A stretch of DNA of 64,000 nucleotides from assembly GCF_022682495.2 (NCBI RefSeq), contig NC_071387.1, positions 197,076,143 through 197,140,142 of the forward strand, given 5' to 3'. The position numbers and the translations under genes were made by a program. This DNA comes from Desmodus rotundus. Taxonomy: Eukaryota > Chordata > Mammalia > Chiroptera > Phyllostomidae. The notes under the pieces were generated by a model that searched no databases, was not told where the DNA came from, and saw only the letters and a program-made list of their open reading frames with translations. Shown here in pieces: positions 1 through 12,700 of this stretch; position 1 is the first letter of the stretch, and each line of letters starts with the position of its first letter.

Positions 1-3000
1 ATAGGCATCTGTAAACTGAGAAATGCAATCATAAAAATAAACAAACATATGCAAAGCCTTTCAGAAGGTTGGTGGTTGCCATTCTTTGGTGATGCATCCA
101 GCTCACTTCACGCCTCCAACTGGAACAGCATTAAACAGAAACACAAGGAGACTGGGTTCCAATTTCGGTACATGCTAGTTACGAATTCTGCATACTTCCT
201 TCTGCCCTCTGCTGAATGGCAGCATTTCATGATAAAATAAGATGTCAAATTTCTATTTGAAATTAGGTCCTCAGACCCTGTATTTCAACAACTGACTTGT
301 TATAATTTCAGATACGTTTAAATCGATAGAATCAGCTACATGCATGTGAATATGGTTCCCTTAGATTTAAAACAGACTTTCAGTAATTTCATTTTAATTT
401 GGCTTGAATAGCAAAAATACTTCATATTTGGATTACTTAGGAAGTATTTTTTGTAAATTAAAACTTTTTGAGAAAGAATTTTCCATCACATTAAGTTTTA
501 ATGCATCAAATTTATAGATAATAGATGTAACAGAAAAGCCAGCAGCAATATTCATCCAAAGTGTCAAAAACCGTACATATTTCTAGCTTTGGTAAATGTG
601 AAGAGACGTCATCAGGCATTTCTTTTCCCCTCTAGAAGATGACCTGGTATTTGATGCTGCAGCAGCATAGGGAAGGAGAACAAAAACAGCAGGTGTCGTT
701 ACAAAACATCACTTCCCTGACCTCTTTTAAGATCTGGATAAGTGAATTCGGACTTAATTTTCTAATCAGCCTCTCTTGCTCCCCCTTGGAAACTTCCACC
801 TCCTCTCACCAAAAGCCCTGGCAATGTTTTAAACAAAGAAAAAAAAAATAAAGAAAATAGTGTTTCACTTTGATTTGGCTTATGTTGTCATAGAGAACTG
901 ATTAATTTTCTAGTAGTTACAAAGAAAATCTTTCCTAATCCAAGAGAATGGGCTGATATTCAAAGTTATTGTGGACCCCTGTGCAGATGACTTAAATCAC
1001 AGGATGTCCAGTCATTATCTAGCAGCACCCCCTCCACTTACCTTCTTTACCATTATTTTGTGAGCATTTCTAAATATTGACCTATGTTTAAAATGTGTTT
1101 GAAGATAGAATCTACCTTTGGTTCCTTCTAATACCTGAGAAGTCAATCAACTAGGATCTCCAAACCAAATTAGTACATCCCCAGAGGGACTCACCGAAAG
1201 AAATTCAAAATAGGAAGAAGCAAATTTATGAAGTTGAAACCCGAAATAATTTGTCATATAGCCAAAAGCTGAGGCCTTTCTTAAAAATTAGTGGATTTCG
1301 TCTGTTAGACCCAACATAATCAAACCCTATAGAATTGCAGAAAGTATTAGCACAATTGAAATTGTAGATGAAATTTGGCTGAAAACTATTTACTTATAAC
1401 CTACGCAAATAAGACCTGAGATTAAGCCCATCTTGGGATTTTTTAATTAAAATTTAATCAAAATATTTCTTCATTCAAAAATTAAAAAGGAAGCTTTTTC
1501 AAGAACTTACCTCACAATAGATACTATTTGTTTACTCATAATATATACTATTCAAGGTTTGAGGGTGGCAACATATGCTCTAAATTAGAAATTAAAAAAA
1601 TTACAGTATTTTCTGGAAAGTTTTTGTGCTCTCTGCTCACTTATAATAACTTTATGCTAAATACGTTATCTAAGTTAATTACCTTGACATGGCTTCTGTT
1701 GTGAATTAGAAAGAGGATAAAATAGATAAGCTTTGGAGAACTTCAAACACTTGGAAGTACAATTTAAAAGAAATGGGGTCAATATGAATTTAAAAAGTAG
1801 GTATGTTTAGAAACTGCAAACACCCAGGTGTATTGACTTAGAGAAGAATCTAGGTACGAAATCTGCTTAATCACACAAGTCCCAGACCATTAATTACTGT
1901 TATATATAATTATTACAAAGAAGAGATTCTCACTTTTCCTAATGCTTTGGAAATCTGCCAATAATGGCATGTTTCTCCTGTAATGAGAAGCCTGAGCATG
2001 TATTTTTCATCAAATCGCACAAAAAAGGAGTAAAACTAAAAATAGTTCTAATCTAAGGAAAGATCATCCATGCTATTTCTTGATATGCCTATGGTTTCCT
2101 TCAATTTATAATTAAACCCTATTAGCAGTTTTTCAAACACAGAGGAGAGATTCCCCTAGTAAACATGAGGAGCAGGGGGCTCATTCCTGATCTGTCTTCA
2201 TCGCACACAGAAATGTCTAAGCAGGCAGTTCCGATTCACAGGTTAATAAAGACACTACAGCAGAGAGTTTCAGCGTGAGGTCCTCAGATGGTTGTCTGAG
2301 CTCCGCTGCTCTGAGCCCCAGGTCTGAGAGGTGGGGCAGGTGCTCCTGCTATGTGAGCAGAATAAAGCACCGGTCAGGTGGAAGAGAGATCCCAGTGGGA
2401 GGCCCGTGCTGACACTAAAGGGTTATCAGGAAACTCATCCTTTGCTTGCCTCCTTTCTATGTTTTATCAGCAGTGGGAATGTTGGAGCCTGGTAAAAATG
2501 AAACTTATAAGTATTTTCTCCTCTTGAGCAAGCATTTTAGAGTTCTGGAGCCAGAACTGTGGGTTGTCGGGAACCAGCTTTCAGGCACAGCAGGAAACTT
2601 GATGAACGTGGGAATAACGACTCTATATGCAACTATGTATACTGACAATTAAGGGAAGATGATAGCAAATGAACACAGTTTAAAGTGGAACATTTGAATG
2701 TTTTTTTCTCGGGGAGGTGGGAACAATTTGTTACAGCCCAGGTACAACAAGCAAGCGTTGCTTTTATTGTGTTCTTATGAATTTGTGATAAGGTGCCAGT
2801 GTCTGAACATATGAAAAAGATGATAAATAGAAAGATTAATGTCCTGAGGAAAATGAAGTAGTAGGTGTTTAGGTGCCCACGAAAGCTTTTCAATAAATTT
2901 CTCATATCTGAAGCTGGCGATCTTTTGTTTGATAAATAAAACACAAGGCACTGAATAATTTGATTAGACTTTGTAATATATTTACCTTATCAACAATAAC

Positions 3001-3770
3001 CTATTGGAATTCAAAGTCTATCCAAAAGTTAAGACAGAACAAAAGGTGTTCAACTGATATCTATGGGATGATTGTGGCTAAAAATTCATGGAAAGAGCAG
3101 ATGTCTGAAAGAAGGGCATGGAGACACCGATGTTTTCGATTTAAAATGCACTTCTTTGGCCCTCTCACAGGACAGCGATTGTGCTCTCATCCTCCTGGAC
3201 TCAATGACTTCTGGGATCAAGGCTCCTCTCTCAGTGTGACCTCTCAGCCTCTCAATGGAGTTTTCATCCCTCTTTGAAATGCCTGTTTCCTGTAGAATAA
3301 AACATTTGATTCTAGCTTAGGTGTGATACCAGGAAGCAGACCCTGAGAACCAGAGGTGTATTTAAGTGATATTAAAGGCAGGCTTCCAGGAAAAATTAAG
3401 GGAAGGGAGGAGAAGGACAGTAAAGGGGAAGCAGCCCAGCTAGAGCAAGATTTCAGAAAAAAGACCATCATCAACAGACTTTCTCAACAGCAACACTTAC
3501 TGCTAAAAAAAACAATCAAACAAACAAAAACAATAGAATAATAATCTCCAAGCAAAAACGATTTTGAAGAAAAAGTTCTTTGCTCAATCAAGTTTAGTGA
3601 CTACTTCCAGGCCCAGCAATAAATAACCTGAAAACACACCTAGTTAAAAAAAATCAATTCCTGTTGTGAGCACAGCAACAAACATTAGAACTGCTTTGTT
3701 TAGTTACAATATTTTGTCATAAAGATCTTTGGTATAGAGGGCTGTGGTTGGGAAAAAAATGTATATATAT
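1..3770. other. Intergenic DNA, no feature recognised
   Basis: AT-rich single-copy-looking DNA. Short open frames occur on both strands (for example 2446-2652 and 2960-3277), but none has a recognisable domain, splice context or CpG-rich promoter. A mildly GC-richer patch lies at about 2270-2420. I see no clear SINE, LINE or LTR here; very old repeats could be missed by eye. Confidence 0.5.
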
Positions 3771-4443
3771 GGCCTGTCCAAAATGTATCCAGCCATGTAA
3801 CATGAAATATAGAGACATTTATTGGAGAAGATACAAGATACAAGAAGCATTGTACCTAGGACAGTACCTCAGTCCCCTTCAAAGTAGGCACCTTGGTACC
3901 ACACACAATTCTCCCAATCGCCATCAGCTGCCCCATCATATTTTCCTGAGTCTCACTGATGGTCTGAAATCTCCTCCCTTTCAAAGATGACTTTAGTTTT
4001 GGGGAAAGTCAAAAGTTGCAAGGTGCCAAATTTGGGCTGTAAGGAGGCTGAGTCACCTGGATGATTTGATGTTTTGACAAAAACACTCTGCATAAGACAT
4101 AATGCATGTGCAGGCATGCTGTCGTGATGAAGCTGCCAATCACCAGTTTCCCAGAGCTGCAGACTCCTAAATCATCTGAATAATTTCTATGGAGGAATGT
4201 TCAAGCTTAATGCAAAATTTGACCCAGATTTGTTGCTCTTCTCGCTCAGCCGTTTTGAATGCAACAACCACACAGTACACAGGCTCACACAATGGTGTCT
4301 ACGCCCCCACTGACTAGAGCAGTGAAGTCATCATCATTCACACATGTGCATTCCAGTCCACTCTCCTCGGCTGCCAGGTTGCATTGGTGTTGCACAAACC
4401 ATTCGTAGTAAATTAATAATGGCTGGATTTTTTCAGGACAACC
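3771..4443 (-). mobile_element. Internally deleted mariner DNA transposon
   Basis: Terminal inverted repeats are visible: the left end reads 'ggcctgtcc...atccagccat' and the reverse complement of the right end reads 'ggttgtcct...atccagccat'. The element lies in TA-rich DNA, as expected for TA-targeting mariners. On the minus strand, the start of a mariner transposase frame can be followed (about 4270-4170, containing EEQQIW and KLEHSS). It jumps at about 4155-4170 to the transposase C-terminus, with WQLHHDS (the family usually has WQLHHDN, including a catalytic Asp) at about 4150-4125 and a terminal YFEGD at about 3890. The central part, including the helix-turn-helix and first catalytic Asp region, is missing. 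The length is about 670 bp against about 1.3 kb for an intact mariner. Stops and frameshifts break both remaining parts, so it cannot encode a transposase; its ends might once have been mobilised in trans. Confidence 0.85.
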
Positions 4444-4825
4444 CTCTGTATATGCCTCCTGTAGCAAGTCCCCACTACAGGTGAGGATGAATAATGCAAT
4501 CTTCACACACAATCCTATAACAGTACAAGCTGTATTTGTTCTAGAGTTATTTCAGTTTCTAGAACACACCTACCCTCCCTTTTTTACAACTGAAATCCTA
4601 TGAGCCAACTCACAGGAAACTGTTGAATAATTTTCTGGGTCATATAAGTTTGGCCCAGAAGTAAACACTGTGTGGAAAATTCCATCTTCAACGAAGAATT
4701 CACATCTTGATTATTAATGTTTGCTTTTAATTAACAATTTTTCAGCATAAATAGGATTCCTGAGTTTAGAAATAGCCACAGACATGGCTAAGAAAAAGGG
4801 AGGTAAGGAATATGTGTGAAATAAG
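4444..4825. other. Intergenic DNA, no feature recognised
   Basis: Short AT-rich spacer between the mariner remnant and the MLT1-type LTR. Nothing recognisable. Confidence 0.5.
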
Positions 4826-5112
4826 TGTCTTAGTCTGCTTGAACTGTCATCACAAAATGCCACAGACTGTGTGAATACAACAGAAATGTATTTTTCATAG
4901 TACCAAAGGCTGGAAAGTCCAAGGATAAGGGGCTGGCAGGGGTTAACTTCTGGTGAGAACTCCTGGCTCACAGATGGTTGATTTCTCCCCACATGGTTTT
5001 GTGTGAGCATGTCCCAGGCCTACCAGATTAGGACCCCAGCCTTGTGACTTCCTTTAACCTTCATCACCTTCTAAAGACCCGATTTCCAAATACAGTGGCA
5101 ATTGCGGTTGGG
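4826..5112 (-). mobile_element. MLT1-type solo LTR (ERVL-MaLR), partial
   Basis: Plus-strand text 'tgtcttagtctgcttgaac' at the start, then 'caaaatgccacagactgtgtg', 'ggctggaaagtccaagga' and 'ccgatttccaaatacagt', follow the antisense of MLT1 LTRs in the right order. The LTR is therefore on the minus strand, and its U3 beginning (near 5112) is poorly preserved. No internal sequence or partner LTR lies nearby, so it is a solo or truncated LTR. The age implied is pre-chiropteran. Confidence 0.8.
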
Positions 5113-5426
5113 ACCACAAGCAGCAGTAAGGAATGAATGGGAAAGAAGAACATTTGTGGAAGACTTGATTAGTGCTCTAGAATAAATGTGGAGATTTAGG
5201 GGAAGATGAGGAGCTGAGTCTAGAAGGTATACCACAGAATGCAAAGAATTTTGTAAACAGAAAGTGACTCTCAATTCAATGGCACCATTTGAAAAGTAAT
5301 TTGCATAATGAAAAGGTGCTAGAGACCAGCCTAGGTTTCTTGACATTCAGTAAAACTGACAACCAGTTAGCCTCTTGCTTCCATTTCTTCTTCTTTTTTT
5401 TTATTAGTAATATATGGGGGGGTTAG

Positions 5427-5660
5427 TTTTTTTTTAATTTTTATTGTTATTCAATTACAGTTGTCTTCATTTTCTCCCCATCCCTCCACTCCACCGCAGC
5501 CAAACCCACCTCCCTCCCCCACCTCCACCTTCCCCCTTGGTTTTGTCCGTGTGTCCTTTATAGTAGCCCCTGTAAACCCTTCTCCCGGCTATTCCCTCCC
5601 CACTCCCCTCTGGCTATTGTTAGATTGTTCTTAACTCAATGTCTCTGGTTTGAATGAAAT
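5427..5660 (-). mobile_element. 5'-truncated bat L1, 3' UTR fragment
   Basis: Antisense L1 3' end: a poly-T (5430-5439), 'attcaattacagttgtc', C-rich runs with 'ccctccactccaccgcag', then 'gttcttaactcaatgtctctgg'. The same arrangement recurs at 33889 and, in a different subfamily, at 45483. Only 3' UTR sequence is present. The 5' truncation point is near 5660. Confidence 0.8.
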
Positions 5661-5836
5661 GAAATAAAATATAAAACTATGTCCGTGTCATCATTTTTCA
5701 CTCAGTATATGTGAACTCATGCCAGGCTGTCATATCAAAGATCTGAAAAAGGAAATAATATATAGAAATAGATGTTAAAGTGGAAAATGCTACAAAAATT
5801 TTTATAAAATTAATAATAATAATAAAACGGAATTTT

Positions 5837-6056
5837 GCACTGCTGGGTAGCTCAGTTGATTGGAATGTCATCCCAGACACCAGAAGGTTGCAGGTTCCAT
5901 CCCCAGTCAGGACACATCCCTAGGTGGTGGGTTTGGCCCCCTGTCAGAGTGCATACAAGAGGAAACCAACTGATGTCTCTCTGTCACATCTCTCTCTCTC
6001 TTCTTTCTCTCTAGAACCAATAAATATATCCTTGGGTGAGGGTTAAAAAAAGAAAA
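5837..6056 (+). mobile_element. VES SINE (tRNA-derived, bat)
   Basis: A-box-like 'gggtagctcagttgattgg', B-box-like 'ggttccatcccc', then 'cagtcaggacacatccctag', a TC-rich run and an 'accaataaatatatccttgg' tail with A-rich end. It follows an AAT-rich run that may be older poly-A. It resembles a tRNA gene only in its promoter boxes. A full acceptor/anticodon fold is not expected. Confidence 0.85.
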
Positions 6057-8932
6057 CTGCCTTGTGCAGCCACAATCTACAAGATGGTATTTTCTTTTTA
6101 GTCTAACCCTTTTCCTTTACTCTTTCATAGTTCCTTCAGCACCAAAAGTAAAATGAACTTACCTATTTTCTCACCTGGTAATTAGTCATTGAAATATATG
6201 GAGCTAGCTGAAAATACTGCGTAGGTCATTTGAAGTGGTTAGTTATTCAGAATTCTATCTTCAATCAAACATAATATTTCCTTTATTTTGACAGTAATTC
6301 ACTTTGTAAAATTTAAGCTCAATTTCGTATTCCGTTCTTAGATTTTTAACAAAAGAGTAAAATAGAAAAGGTGCTTACACAAGGGACTTTTCTCTAGGTC
6401 ACTTCACCCTGTCATTCCATTGTTACCTACACAAGGGCCATTTCACGTAAGAAATAAAACCCCGACTCTCACTCTATGGCTGTCCCCAGTGACCGGTTGC
6501 TTCTGTGGTGTCCTTGACACGTAAGCCTTTGTACTCACAAGCTGGTCACTTCTTGGGAGTCTATAATTGCCCCCAGGACAGAATAAGAAGCCTGGCACCA
6601 TTCCAGTTTACACAGTTGCACTCTCCTAACTTAATAATCCCTTATGCTCCCAATTAAATATAACACTTCAGTCTATCAAGTACTTATGTGCCGGCACAGT
6701 TTGCTATGCTCAGGTTTGTTCGTCACCTTCACAACAAGCAAAGTTTGCAAAGTCTGTGACTCTATAGCCTTAAAAGTCCTATGTAAATGCAAACCATAAT
6801 CAGTCCTATCCCAGCCCTGACTGTGACTATTTATATGAAGACCCTCAGTGCTTCTTCCCAGTCAGCAGTTACCTGAAATCACAGTTAGGCATTGTCCAAA
6901 CCTTGTTGTCCAGTGACCTTTCCTGTTTAGTGGAAAAGATAAAAAAAGTTATACCAAAGAAACAGAGTCTTGACTGATGGGTGATAAGAGAAAGAGAGTG
7001 ATGAAAGCGCACTACATAACGCTGGAGGAGGCCATAAAGCCCCATAAAGCCTCCTGCTTTCTAGACGTTATACCGGATAACAAAAGTCAACTAGCTTATT
7101 GGTGAATTTACTCTTAGGTGTTTTCAATTCAAAGGAAATAACTCTGGATCTAACATAAAATCTCAGCAATAGGTTTCTTGTTTCATAAAATAACATAATA
7201 GCATTTAATCCTGTGTCTACAATATATGAGCTATCTTGCACTTCATGTTGAACACCTGGACTTTAAAATGCACAGCAACCCTTTTTGTGAAAGTTAATTT
7301 TTCCAACAACCTTTTGTAGTGGCACGTGGGCCATCCCCAACTACAATGGCTAACAATGATTTTGCTCTTTTCGTGGTGTTTTTATAATCCCCACTCTGTA
7401 ATCAAATAAGTATAATGCAAATACACTACTTTACTTTGTTCTCTATGTCATGTCTGGAGATCTTCTCCTTGCAGTTAAATCATAAAGTCCTTAAGCTTTA
7501 TATCTATCTTTTATTGTTTAATGGAACTCAAGGCAAGGGCACACATTACATGAATGCTTACAGATGGAAACTGTCTGGCCGTGAGAGTTAGCTGATTTGA
7601 GTCATCAAAGCTTGGTGATGGAAATACCAAATCAAATTGTAAGTTTTCAGACTCAGCGCACAGTCGGCTTTCCTACTTGTTGCAGAATTGCTCACTAGAG
7701 AGGAGATTTGTCTTGAGCATCTTCAGCTGGCCTTGGCCTCACCTTTCTGAATAGAATATGTCAGGAAGCAGAGCATGCTATTTCAACCCAAAATAGCTTT
7801 ACTGATCTGAGAATGAACCAAAATTTTTTGGTAAATTTGGGGTGAAAGGTAAGTCTTTTTAATACATAAATCCACAGTATCAGTGAGGGTTTATTTTGAC
7901 TGGTTAGAAAATCCACTCAAAGGCAGGCATGGAACAAGAGCACACTTAGGCATTCAGCAAAATAGAACCAGTAATGCTGCAACCACCAGCGGCACCTCGG
8001 TGCTGGCCACTTACAGCGCTTCAATCGTTGGGCCAGTTGCTAAATTGTGAGTCTCCTCTCACAGAACAGTGTCTGGCAAACAGTAGGTGGTGAATACACA
8101 CTTAGTGATTTCAGTTGCATTGTTGTGTAGAATCATAAACTTTCTAACATGTTCATATATTTATTCAAAGAGATGTAACGTGGAAATAGCAAAAAGAATG
8201 TGGGTGCTTGAGTAGTATCCATTAGGAAGACTATAGAAATATTACAATTTCACAGAAAAGTCTGATTTGGGTAGCAGCTTGGGCCTTGAAGAAGCTACTG
8301 AGAGTAGAAGTTCACGTTGGGGAAAGTTAGTTCACAAAGGGTCTGTGTTCCTGAAAATGCATGAGGATGCAACAGATTAGATAGGGGAGTAGTTCTCAGG
8401 TATAGAACCAAGCATTCAAATGCTGTTCTTGTGTAGTCCTTGAAGCAAACCCATGAAGTAAGTATTGCTATCTCTTCTATAAAGCTAGAAAGTATATTTC
8501 AGAAAGAAAAAACCCATAATTCACAAACAGGTCTTTCTTACCTCAGTACTCTTGACTTTACCCTTTATCTGGCTGGTAATGAAATACAGGGTGATATGAA
8601 AATAAATGTCCAGGAGAAGGTTGTCAAGTGAAGAAGCTTACTGTGCAATCCCCAGATAACTGAGAGAATTGTATGCAAGATTAAGTGTCTTCCCAGTAAA
8701 GTGAAAACTCTGAAACGTTGGTCCAGAATTCCAATTAATATAGGGAAGTGCTTTGTTCTTTCTTAATACCTCCCCAGGTGGATGGACACAGGGAACAGCT
8801 AACTTAATAAAGTCCAAAGGGGTAGTGGGTGCTTGGGGTGCTAGGAAGGTTTAAGTTGTACGTGTTGTACTGTGAAAAACCTGAAAATTCCGCATCAGTG
8901 ACACAGAAAGAGCTTTGGCTGCAATTTCTGAG
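6057..8932. other. Intergenic DNA, mostly unassigned
   Basis: No gene recognised. A weak MIR-like trace in antisense lies near 8410-8560 ('cccatgaagtaagtattgct') and a short MIR 3'-end-like trace near 8060-8120. A small direct repeat 'ccataaagcc' occurs twice in tandem at about 7031-7050. Confidence 0.4.
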
Positions 8933-9148
8933 TCAGTGGTGTTCACCCTGGCTCTGTTTTAACCCTCGAATCACCAGGAGACTTAAACATGAATGCTGTT
9001 ATCTGAGTCCCAGCCTCGGAGATTCCGATTTTAACTTATCTACAATCCAGGGCTACTTGCCTGAAACTCAATTTTTGTTTTTCTTTTTTGTTTGTGTTGT
9101 TTTTAATTCCCCTGGTGATTAGCGTCTGAAGGTGAATTTCAGAACTGG
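8933..9148 (+). mobile_element. MER5-type non-autonomous hAT remnant
   Basis: The left part 'cagtggtgttcaccctggct', then 'cgaatcaccaggagactta', 'gagtcccagcctcgga' and 'ccctggtgattagcgtctga' follow MER5 order, including the mirrored 'aatcacc'/'ggtgatt' of its near-palindromic structure. An interior T-rich run (9070-9105) replaces normal sequence. Coding capacity is none. Eutherian-wide, inactive. Confidence 0.7.
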
Positions 9149-9287
9149 CAATCCTTCCCCTCATCATGAAAGGAGGAGAGAAACTCACATCTCAGCGATA
9201 GAAAAAGAGCATGAACACAGTCATAGAAGCTAAAGTTTTGATTATTTAAAGATTCGTACTATTAGAACCTTACAAACAGAAGTGGGG

Positions 9288-10099
9288 TGTGGCTACCCGT
9301 CGACAAATTCTGGAGGCAGAGGTTTGGTGAGAAAAGGAAAGAGGTCTTTTATTCAAAAGCTGCACAGTCTAGGAGGATGGTGGGCTCCTACCTCAGAGCC
9401 CCTCTCCTCCAAAACACGCTGAGGAAAACCCAGGCACCCTCTGCCAGACTCATCCAAGGCTTCACCCACAGGTCCTTGTTCCATTTGAAAATACCATCCT
9501 TTGGGAACTGTAAGCGGCTGCCCCATGATCGCCCAGGTGGTCTAGCTTGTTCCTGGTTGCAGTCGGGCTTTAGGCTCCTTCCTGGAGTCTGCATGTATAG
9601 TTGGAGCTATACACATTTGAAATCACATTTTCCAGGAGGCTTCCAGGACCAAAACAGTTCTTACAGACCCCAGCCCACCCATCCGTGCAGCGGAGCCAAG
9701 AGGAAAAGAGTGTGTTTCTCCCTTCCCTCAGTTTAAATCTCCAGGCCCAAAATTTCCTCACTCCAGGTCTGCCCTCTCCACCAGTCCCATCCTTTTCCCA
9801 GGCTAGACTGCCAGGAAAGCAGCACCTCCTGCTGCCAAGCTGACCTTCTCAGTTACATGTGGCTGTGGCCTCAGTTCTCACACTCACCCAGGGACCAGAA
9901 GGTACCAGTAGGAGGGATTTTCCCTTAGCCAATCACCTCACTCGTTTTGCACATCCTCAGCGAAATGCCTCCTTCCTGCAGTCTTTGCCCAGGGGTAGGG
10001 AAATGTGTGGTCACACACTGTGCTAGCTCAGTTACCCTGGCAGGGGGGCTTTAAATGCACTGATCGGGCATTTCCTGCCACCCCTACCTCATCAAGGCA
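9288..10099 (-). mobile_element. GC-rich LTR-like block, probable ERV solo LTR
   Basis: An abrupt GC-rich block in AT-rich DNA. Read on the minus strand it has CCAAT-related 'gtgattggct' (plus 9934-9943), then a poly-A signal AATAAA (plus TTTATT 9348-9353) about 60 bases before the 3' end, as in an LTR. Bounded this way the block starts TG and ends CA, and is flanked by 'tgggg' on both sides (9283-9287 and 10100-10104), consistent with a 5-bp target duplication. An alternative end at 9897 with flanks 'gaag' also exists, so the limits are not firm. Open frames of 60-149 codons inside it show no retroviral domain. Confidence 0.55.
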
Positions 10100-10104
10100 T
10101 GGGG

Positions 10105-11689
10105 CAGGTTATGCCGGTATCAGTATACAATAAAAACCTACAAAAGCAATTCTACGTTGCAAAAGAACACAGGACAAGACGTATCACAATTTTTAAAAGA
10201 AAAAAGATGTATATGGCATGTGTGAGAGGAAAATTCTAATTTAGGTCAAAAAAGATAAGCAGTTTTCTTAAGCTGTAAAGCTTGGAAGAATTAGACAAAG
10301 GTAAAATTGAAAGCATATAACCAAAGGGGAAAAAATCTGTTCCATTAAAATATCATTTTCCTTCTTTTTGATTGTGTGTGTTCTTTGATTTGAAAAATTT
10401 TAATCTTTTTATTATTATAATAGAAATTGAATCAATAGAAATGGAATCAATAGCTAATGGAGTGCTTGGTGCTAAAAGACAGAGAGAGGGACTTAGCAAC
10501 TGGTTTGATAAGAAAATTAATTTTAAAAATATAGACTCATTCTTACTATATATCAAAACATCCTAGACTGAAATTTCCTTATTAATGACATTGAAAGCAC
10601 ACTATTCTCTCACTTTTCTATGTCTAAATGTTTTGGCAATACTAGTATGTTTTGTTTGGTTTGGTTTGGTTTTCCTTGCAAGGCAGAAATTATTAGTTTG
10701 CATTCTGCTAGTTTATCACAATTTACCTATTTAGTTTTTGGTGGTTCAATTCCAGGAAATCACCAGATCACAAGAAACAGAGGCTTTGGTAATAAGTACT
10801 TAGGTTTGCAATTCACATTAAATTCATTACATCCCTAAAGATTAATATGCTCTGCTTACTGAGAGACAGATACCAGCAGACACTTGGTTTTGTTTGCTGT
10901 GAGAAGCTCTACTAACCAAGCATTTGCCAGCATCATTAATTCTCCCTGACTGTTGGGTCTTCCTGTTGTTTGTTTGTTTGTTACCATTAGCAGACTCCTT
11001 TTACAAATTCTCTCAGTCTTGCCACATGTTCCTGCCAACCATCAGCCAGAAGTGGACTCCCGCAGCCAGCAGAGGAAATTGAATTATGGCAAAATTGAGG
11101 AAGAATGTAACTATTTCTTTCTTCCTGAAACACAATTTGTTCTTTTCAGCTGGCAATATGGAATTAGGGTGAATTGTTCAATGAAATAATTGTGGTACTA
11201 TCAAAACACACAGAGTTTCAGTGCTAACCTTTTACCGAAGTTAAAGAACAAAACATCTGAAAGCTTACATGCCAACATTATATCAGTTTTGTTGAATGAG
11301 TTTCTTCATATTTTAATCCCACATGGTAAATAATCAAAACATATTTGTTTATTAAGTACTTTTCTGAGTAATACTTTAGAAGCTAGATTGTTTTGTTGTT
11401 GCTAATTGTTTTAATAAGAAACTATCACACTTAACATTTCCCCCTACAATCAGGAGAAATAGATTGAAGGCTCTTCAATAACATCCATGTTATATAAGAG
11501 ATTGTGTTTTCTAAATACTAAAATTATTCAGATAGTGTTTGAAAATGAATACGTTGCAAAGGAAAAGTAATCAGAGAATCAAAAAATAAACCCCCATGAC
11601 TGTCTGAATATATAAAGTTGTTTCTACTATAAAGATATATTCATTGCTTGAATTTCAAGTTCTGGATGTGTCGAGAACAAGCATTGTGG
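10105..11689. other. Intergenic DNA, no feature recognised
   Basis: AT-rich, with no gene or clear repeat seen. A small 'ttggt' iteration lies at about 10652-10670 and a 'gttt' iteration at about 10968-10982. Confidence 0.45.
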
Positions 11690-11800
11690 AAAAAAAGATT
11701 AGGTTTTAGTCCTTATTCTGCCCTAAAGTTGGTGTATTTTATTGGCCAAGTTACATAATCTATGTGCCTCAGGTTCTTCCTTCAATTAGTCCATATTTAC
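11690..11800 (+). mobile_element. MIR SINE remnant
   Basis: Order of motifs matches MIR: 'ttctgccctaaag' for the 'tctgccactta' core, then 'ggccaagttacataatct' and 'gtgcctcaggttcttcc'. Old and diverged, so the ends are approximate. Confidence 0.5.
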
Positions 11801-12121
11801 TGTGCGCACAGTAAGGCTGTCAGAGAGAATGCAGGTGCTCTGAGCAGAGAATGTGTTTGACACACATCAAGGAGGTGAGTTGGACAGAGGAGCGGTCAAA
11901 GGAAGAGATAGGAGAGAAGAACAAGAGACAACAAGTACACCAAATTAGGCTTCTACTCTGAAGAAGGTGGAAAGACAGTGGACCAAAATGATAAAAGACT
12001 GACTTCATTTTTAAGGTGTATCTGTGTTTGCAAATCAGGAAATGGTGGCAAAGGAAGGATGAGGTAAAAAAAAAAAAAAAGGCACAGAAACTCATTAGGT
12101 TATATTTCAATAAGATAATAG

Positions 12122-12700
12122 TGTTGGGGACCACTTTGTGTGGTATCAGAGACCGTAGCCCTGAGCGAGCAAGGCCTTGAAAGAGTCCTGTGAGTCTCTA
12201 CCTGAATACCAGGAATGCTGGAGGCAGGCATGAGCCTATACTAGCACGGAGGGTTCCTGTGGGAAATCAGGCCTAAAGAATGCATTGTACCCCTTGGGGC
12301 TTGCTTTGCTTTGTATACACCTGTTGATATAAACCAGATGTTTAAATTCAAAGCATGAGGGAACCTAATCTCATGAACCACGCCTTCACAACCCTCTGGT
12401 GTCAGCATATCTAACAGACCCTGACCCGAGGCAGATCTGTGTTTCCCCAGTTGTTATCTATAGATAATATCTGTTCTCCATAACTATGGCCTTCAGACAT
12501 TGATTGATGAGCTCTGCATGCATACTGTATACCCCTGCACATACAGATCCCAATAAAAACCGTTTCAGAGAAGAGCTCGGGGCATTCTCCACTGGAGCGA
12601 ATTGCCACCCCCTTTCCCAGCGGATCAACAGATTGTGTCTGGGATGACTCATTCTCATCCATGGCGGCCGGGAGAGCTCCTGGGGACGAGGCATCCCACA
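12122..12700 (+). mobile_element. ERV2-like solo LTR
   Basis: Starts 'tgttggggacc' and ends 'gaggcatcccaca', giving imperfect terminal inverted repeats (TGTTGGGGACC against TGTGGGATGCC). A TATA-like 'atataaa' lies at 12327-12333 and a poly-A signal AATAAA at 12552-12557, leaving a U5 of about 140 bases. Flanking hexamers 'taatag' (12116-12121) and 'taagag' (12701-12706) match at five of six positions, fitting the 6-bp duplication of ERV2/betaretrovirus-like elements. No internal viral sequence is present, so this is a recombined solo LTR. It interrupts an older repeat and is therefore younger than that repeat. Confidence 0.8.

Noticed and set aside
4285..4512. 75-codon frame across the mariner end
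   Set aside because: It runs through the non-coding end of the transposon and flanking DNA and does not match the transposase frame.
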